Source: an uncultured Caulobacterales bacterium
Lineage (GTDB): Bacteria; Pseudomonadota; Alphaproteobacteria; Caulobacterales; Maricaulaceae
Direction of reading: 5' to 3'
Length of the DNA: 8,565 nucleotides
Assembly: GCA_937981945.1 (NCBI GenBank)
Contig: CALJNJ010000263.1
Span: 1 to 8,565, forward strand
Part shown: positions 6,753 to 8,565 of the stretch, one piece after another
How positions within the stretch are numbered: position 1 is the stretch's first letter
Layout of the letters: each line of letters opens with the position of its first letter
Notes under the pieces: generated by a model
What the model saw: the letters and a program-made list of their open reading frames with translations, nothing else
Told to the model about the DNA's origin: nothing
Database searches by the model: none
Made by a program: the position numbers and the translations under genes

Positions 6753-7616
6753 ATGCCTGATTTACCACTATTGCCGCCAAGTGTGATTGAACCGATCATA
6801 AAGCTGGCGCTGAACGAAGATTTCGGCACGGCCGGGGACGTCACGGCCAATTTATTGGTCCCGGCCGAAGAAACTGCCCATCTCTATTTCAAATCAAGAG
6901 ACACAGGCGTTATCGCCGGAATGCAAGCAGCTCAAATGACCTATTCCATGGTCGATCCGTCCGCAAAATTTATGATCCGAAAGGGTGACGGCAGCCGCGT
7001 TAAATCAGGCGATGTGGTTGCGGAAATCAGCGGGCCGGTCCGTGCATTATTGATGGCGGAAAGAACAGCTTTGAATTTCCTGGGCCGGCTCTCCGGCGTT
7101 GCGACTTTAACGTCTCAATATGCAGATTTAATTGCTCATACCAAAGCCCGCGTCGCCGCGACCCGTAAAACCACGCCCGGCCTGCGCGCCCTTGAAAAAC
7201 GCGCCGTTTTAGCCGGCGGCGGCGCAACGCACCGGCAGTCATTGTCAGATGCGATCATGATCAAAGACAATCACATTGCCTTGGCGGGCGGCATTGAAAA
7301 TGCGCTCTCCCAAATCATGGCCGGCGCCGATCATATGGTCCGCGTCAGTGTCGAGGTCGATACGTTGAAACAGCTTGAAAAAGCCCTTCCCTTTGCGCCT
7401 CATGTGGTGCTGCTGGACAATATGGGACCTGACACATTGCGAAAGGCCGTCAAATTAGTGGAACATTTCGAGGGACCGAAACCTGTGCTGGAAGCCTCCG
7501 GCGGTGTCAATCTGAGTACGGTCAAAGCCATTGCCGAAACGGGCATTGATATTGTTTCCGTCGGCGCACTGACCCATTCAGCCATTAACTTCGATATTGG
7601 GCTGGACGCGGAATAA
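6753..7616 (+). CDS. nadC: Nicotinate-nucleotide pyrophosphorylase (carboxylating)
   Basis: A 287-residue quinolinate phosphoribosyltransferase. It joins quinolinate and PRPP to nicotinate mononucleotide with loss of CO2, the third step of de novo NAD synthesis. The N-terminal open-faced sandwich carries LNEDFGTAGDVTANLL (20-35). The barrel domain carries AERTALNFLGRLSG (102-115), ATRKTTPGLRALEK (136-149), GGGATHRQSLSDAIMIKDNH (155-174), SVEVDTL (199-205), LLDNM (220-224), LEASGGV (246-252) and VSVGALTH (268-275). The basic quinolinate/PRPP residues (Arg104, Arg138, Lys139, His160, Arg161, Lys171) and the acidic Glu201 and Asp222 are all present, and the length is normal. The start follows GGGATAAG with short spacing, 12 bases after the nadB stop, so the two are very likely cotranscribed. 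Confidence 0.97.
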   Translation: MPDLPLLPPSVIEPIIKLALNEDFGTAGDVTANLLVPAEETAHLYFKSRDTGVIAGMQAAQMTYSMVDPSAKFMIRKGDGSRVKSGDVVAEISGPVRALLMAERTALNFLGRLSGVATLTSQYADLIAHTKARVAATRKTTPGLRALEKRAVLAGGGATHRQSLSDAIMIKDNHIALAGGIENALSQIMAGADHMVRVSVEVDTLKQLEKALPFAPHVVLLDNMGPDTLRKAVKLVEHFEGPKPVLEASGGVNLSTVKAIAETGIDIVSVGALTHSAINFDIGLDAE

Positions 7617-7638
7617 TTCATAAGCTTGCGGCCGCGTT

Positions 7639-7656
7639 AACCAACCTTGTGGTTTT
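7639..7656 (+). terminator. Weak hairpin after nadC
   Basis: AACCA (7639-7643) and TGGTT (7650-7654) form a 5-bp stem with a 6-base loop, and TT follows. It lies 22 bases after the nadC stop and could end the purA-nadB-nadC unit, but the stem is short and the T-run poor. Doubtful. Confidence 0.2.
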
Positions 7657-7684
7657 GTAACTTTATCTCATAAGGCTAAATTGG

Positions 7685-7692
7685 TATAGAAT
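7685..7692 (+). promoter_or_regulatory. Possible -10 box next to the CAP gene start
   Basis: TATAGAAT lies only 3 bases before the ATG at 7696. With normal spacing, transcription would begin at or within a base or two of the start codon, giving a leaderless message. That matches the absence of any Shine-Dalgarno before this ATG. The -35 region (TTTATC, 17-base spacing) is a weak match, so the call rests on the -10. Confidence 0.4.
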
Positions 7693-7695
7693 CAT

Positions 7696-8382
7696 ATGCG
7701 GTCCGCGATCGTCCCAATGCTCATTCTTTTGACCCCCCAAATTGGGATGGCCGCGGATCTTTTTGATCCCCCCATCGGCACTTATAAGACGCTCACCGTA
7801 CAGGATTTTGACGCTTGCGATACTGTTTGCAATGACGACGCGGTTTGCCGCGGCTACCAAGCCGTTCAGCCCGATACCGGCGCGCAGGTTATCTGCTTTT
7901 TGAATGACGGCCTTTCACCGGGGTCCGATTTTGAGATCAAACCGCCGGAACCACCGGATTTCGGCATTATCCTAACCGAATTCAACCAATACCGCGCCCA
8001 ATATGGCCTGCCCCCCGTGGTTTATAATGATAAATTACAGGCCGCCAGCAAACGGCACGCTGATGATATGGCCGTCAACAGCTTCTTGGCCCATTACGGC
8101 TCTGACGGGTCGTCCCCCGGCGACCGCGTACAGGAAGCCTCTTATTATCCGTCGATAGCAGCGGAAAATGCCGCCGCCGGGCAAAACAGCTGGGCGCAAG
8201 TCTTTAAGGGCTGGAAAAACAGCGAAGGGCATAATGATAATTTGCTGCGCAATGACGTCACGGATTTCGGCATTGCGGTCGCCTATAATCCTCAATCCGA
8301 AGATTTGTATTATTGGGCAATGATTGTCGCAGCGCCCTTAGATGAGCCATTTTCACCTTTGGTTTACCCTGATCCCGGTTAA
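7696..8382 (+). CDS. Secreted PAN/apple-like and CAP (SCP/PR1) domain protein
   Basis: A 228-residue exported protein. MRSAIVPMLILLTPQIGMAA looks like a Sec signal with cleavage near residue 19-20. Residues ~27-75 resemble a short PAN/apple module, with Cys41, Cys45, Cys51 and Cys67 in the spacing D-C-x3-C-x5-C-RGYQA...VICFL; these modules usually bind protein or sugar. A proline-rich linker (KPPEPPDF) leads to a CAP domain from ~90 to 213. There LTEFNQYRAQYGLPPVVYNDKLQAASKRHADDMA is followed by LAHYGSDGSSPGDRV, SIAAENAAAG, WKNSEGHNDNLL and FGIAVAYNP...YYWAMIVA. His133, Glu157 and His179 match the CAP cavity residues. The biochemical role of bacterial CAP proteins is mostly unsettled. Met1 is the most upstream start, since an in-frame TAG lies at 7687. 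It follows nadC by 79 bases and is probably a separate unit. Confidence 0.88.
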   Translation: MRSAIVPMLILLTPQIGMAADLFDPPIGTYKTLTVQDFDACDTVCNDDAVCRGYQAVQPDTGAQVICFLNDGLSPGSDFEIKPPEPPDFGIILTEFNQYRAQYGLPPVVYNDKLQAASKRHADDMAVNSFLAHYGSDGSSPGDRVQEASYYPSIAAENAAAGQNSWAQVFKGWKNSEGHNDNLLRNDVTDFGIAVAYNPQSEDLYYWAMIVAAPLDEPFSPLVYPDPG

Positions 8383-8413
8383 TTGAGACACTGATCGTGT
8401 TTTGTGGTATCAA
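8383..8413 (+). promoter_or_regulatory. Possible promoter for the gene at the right edge
   Basis: TTGAGA (8383-8388) and TATCAA (8408-8413) resemble -35 and -10 boxes but are 19 bases apart, longer than ideal. A start near 8420 would leave a leader holding GGGGGAA. Tentative. Confidence 0.22.
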
Positions 8414-8430
8414 ATTGCCGGGGGAACGTA

Positions 8431-8565
8431 ATGGGGCGCATTATGAATTCCGAAAATCCTGACCGCGTAACGCGAGTCATCAGACATATATTATCCAGCT
8501 ACCCGGATCGGGCGGCGGATATCACGCACACGCTGGAAGCTATCCAAAATGCGATGGCATCATTG
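8431..8565 (+). CDS. 5' fragment of an unrecognised gene
   Basis: An open frame of 45 codons runs off the window end: it begins MGRIMNSENPDRV and contains RHILSSYPDRAADITHTLEA. GGGGGAA ends 4 bases before the ATG at 8431, a good ribosome binding site; a second ATG at 8443 is possible. The visible part is soluble and helical, with no signal peptide. A basic helix (RVTRVIRHIL) is followed by a helix spanning about ITHTLEAIQNAMASL. The spacing would suit a small regulator, but I do not recognise a family and too little is visible to name one. Confidence 0.6.
   Translation, partial: MGRIMNSENPDRVTRVIRHILSSYPDRAADITHTLEAIQNAMASL

Noticed and set aside
8387..8403. ACAC/GTGT hairpin with a T-run after the CAP gene
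   Set aside because: The stem is only 4 bp and AT-rich next to a short T-run; too weak to call a terminator.
1..8565. Search for CRISPR arrays, tRNA, rRNA, insertion-sequence ends, toxin-antitoxin pairs or defence genes
   Set aside because: No regularly spaced repeats, cloverleaf-like sequence, transposase motif or paired small genes were seen. The one nuclease-like protein (DUF2726) lacks partner genes of a defence system.

Overview
The window looks like a chromosomal segment of a moderately GC-rich alphaproteobacterium. I infer this from the protein style: a pyrB gene overlapping a dihydroorotase-like gene whose product carries DMRV where active enzymes have DxHxH, a DUF2726 protein, and a nadB-nadC pair. 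Family resemblance was judged from remembered motifs, not from a database search, and the exact order (Hyphomonadales- or Rhodobacterales-like) is a guess.

Left block, + strand: the 3' end of pyrB (aspartate carbamoyltransferase) overlaps by 4 bases (ATGA) a pyrC-like gene whose product appears to have lost every metal ligand. It is probably the structural partner of PyrB and not an active dihydroorotase. After a 96-base gap comes a lipoprotein of the TraB/GumN family, closed by a strong hairpin terminator that also serves the converging minus-strand gene.

Middle block, - strand: a small helical TPR-like protein of unknown function (GTG start with a strong Shine-Dalgarno) and, upstream of it, a single-pass membrane protein with a DUF2726 (restriction-endonuclease-like) domain. 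A divergent intergenic region of about 130 bases separates the latter from purA. It contains a very stable hairpin just before the purA start.

Right block, + strand: purA, nadB and nadC are packed with gaps of 8 and 12 bases and look like one transcription unit. PurA commits IMP to AMP using aspartate. NadB oxidises aspartate to iminoaspartate, and NadC makes nicotinate mononucleotide from quinolinate. nadA (quinolinate synthase), a frequent neighbour of nadB-nadC, is not in the window. Downstream lies a secreted protein with a PAN/apple-like module followed by a CAP (SCP/PR1) domain, possibly read from a leaderless transcript, and then the first 45 codons of an unrecognised gene.

Three enzymes that consume aspartate (PyrB, PurA, NadB) lie within about 7 kb, so the segment is mostly nucleotide and NAD biosynthesis with envelope proteins interspersed. 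I see no CRISPR array, tRNA, rRNA, insertion sequence, phage gene or defence cassette. Nothing here is convincingly a new system; the points most worth checking are the degenerate DHOase, the purA leader hairpin, the DUF2726 membrane protein and the PAN-CAP secreted protein.
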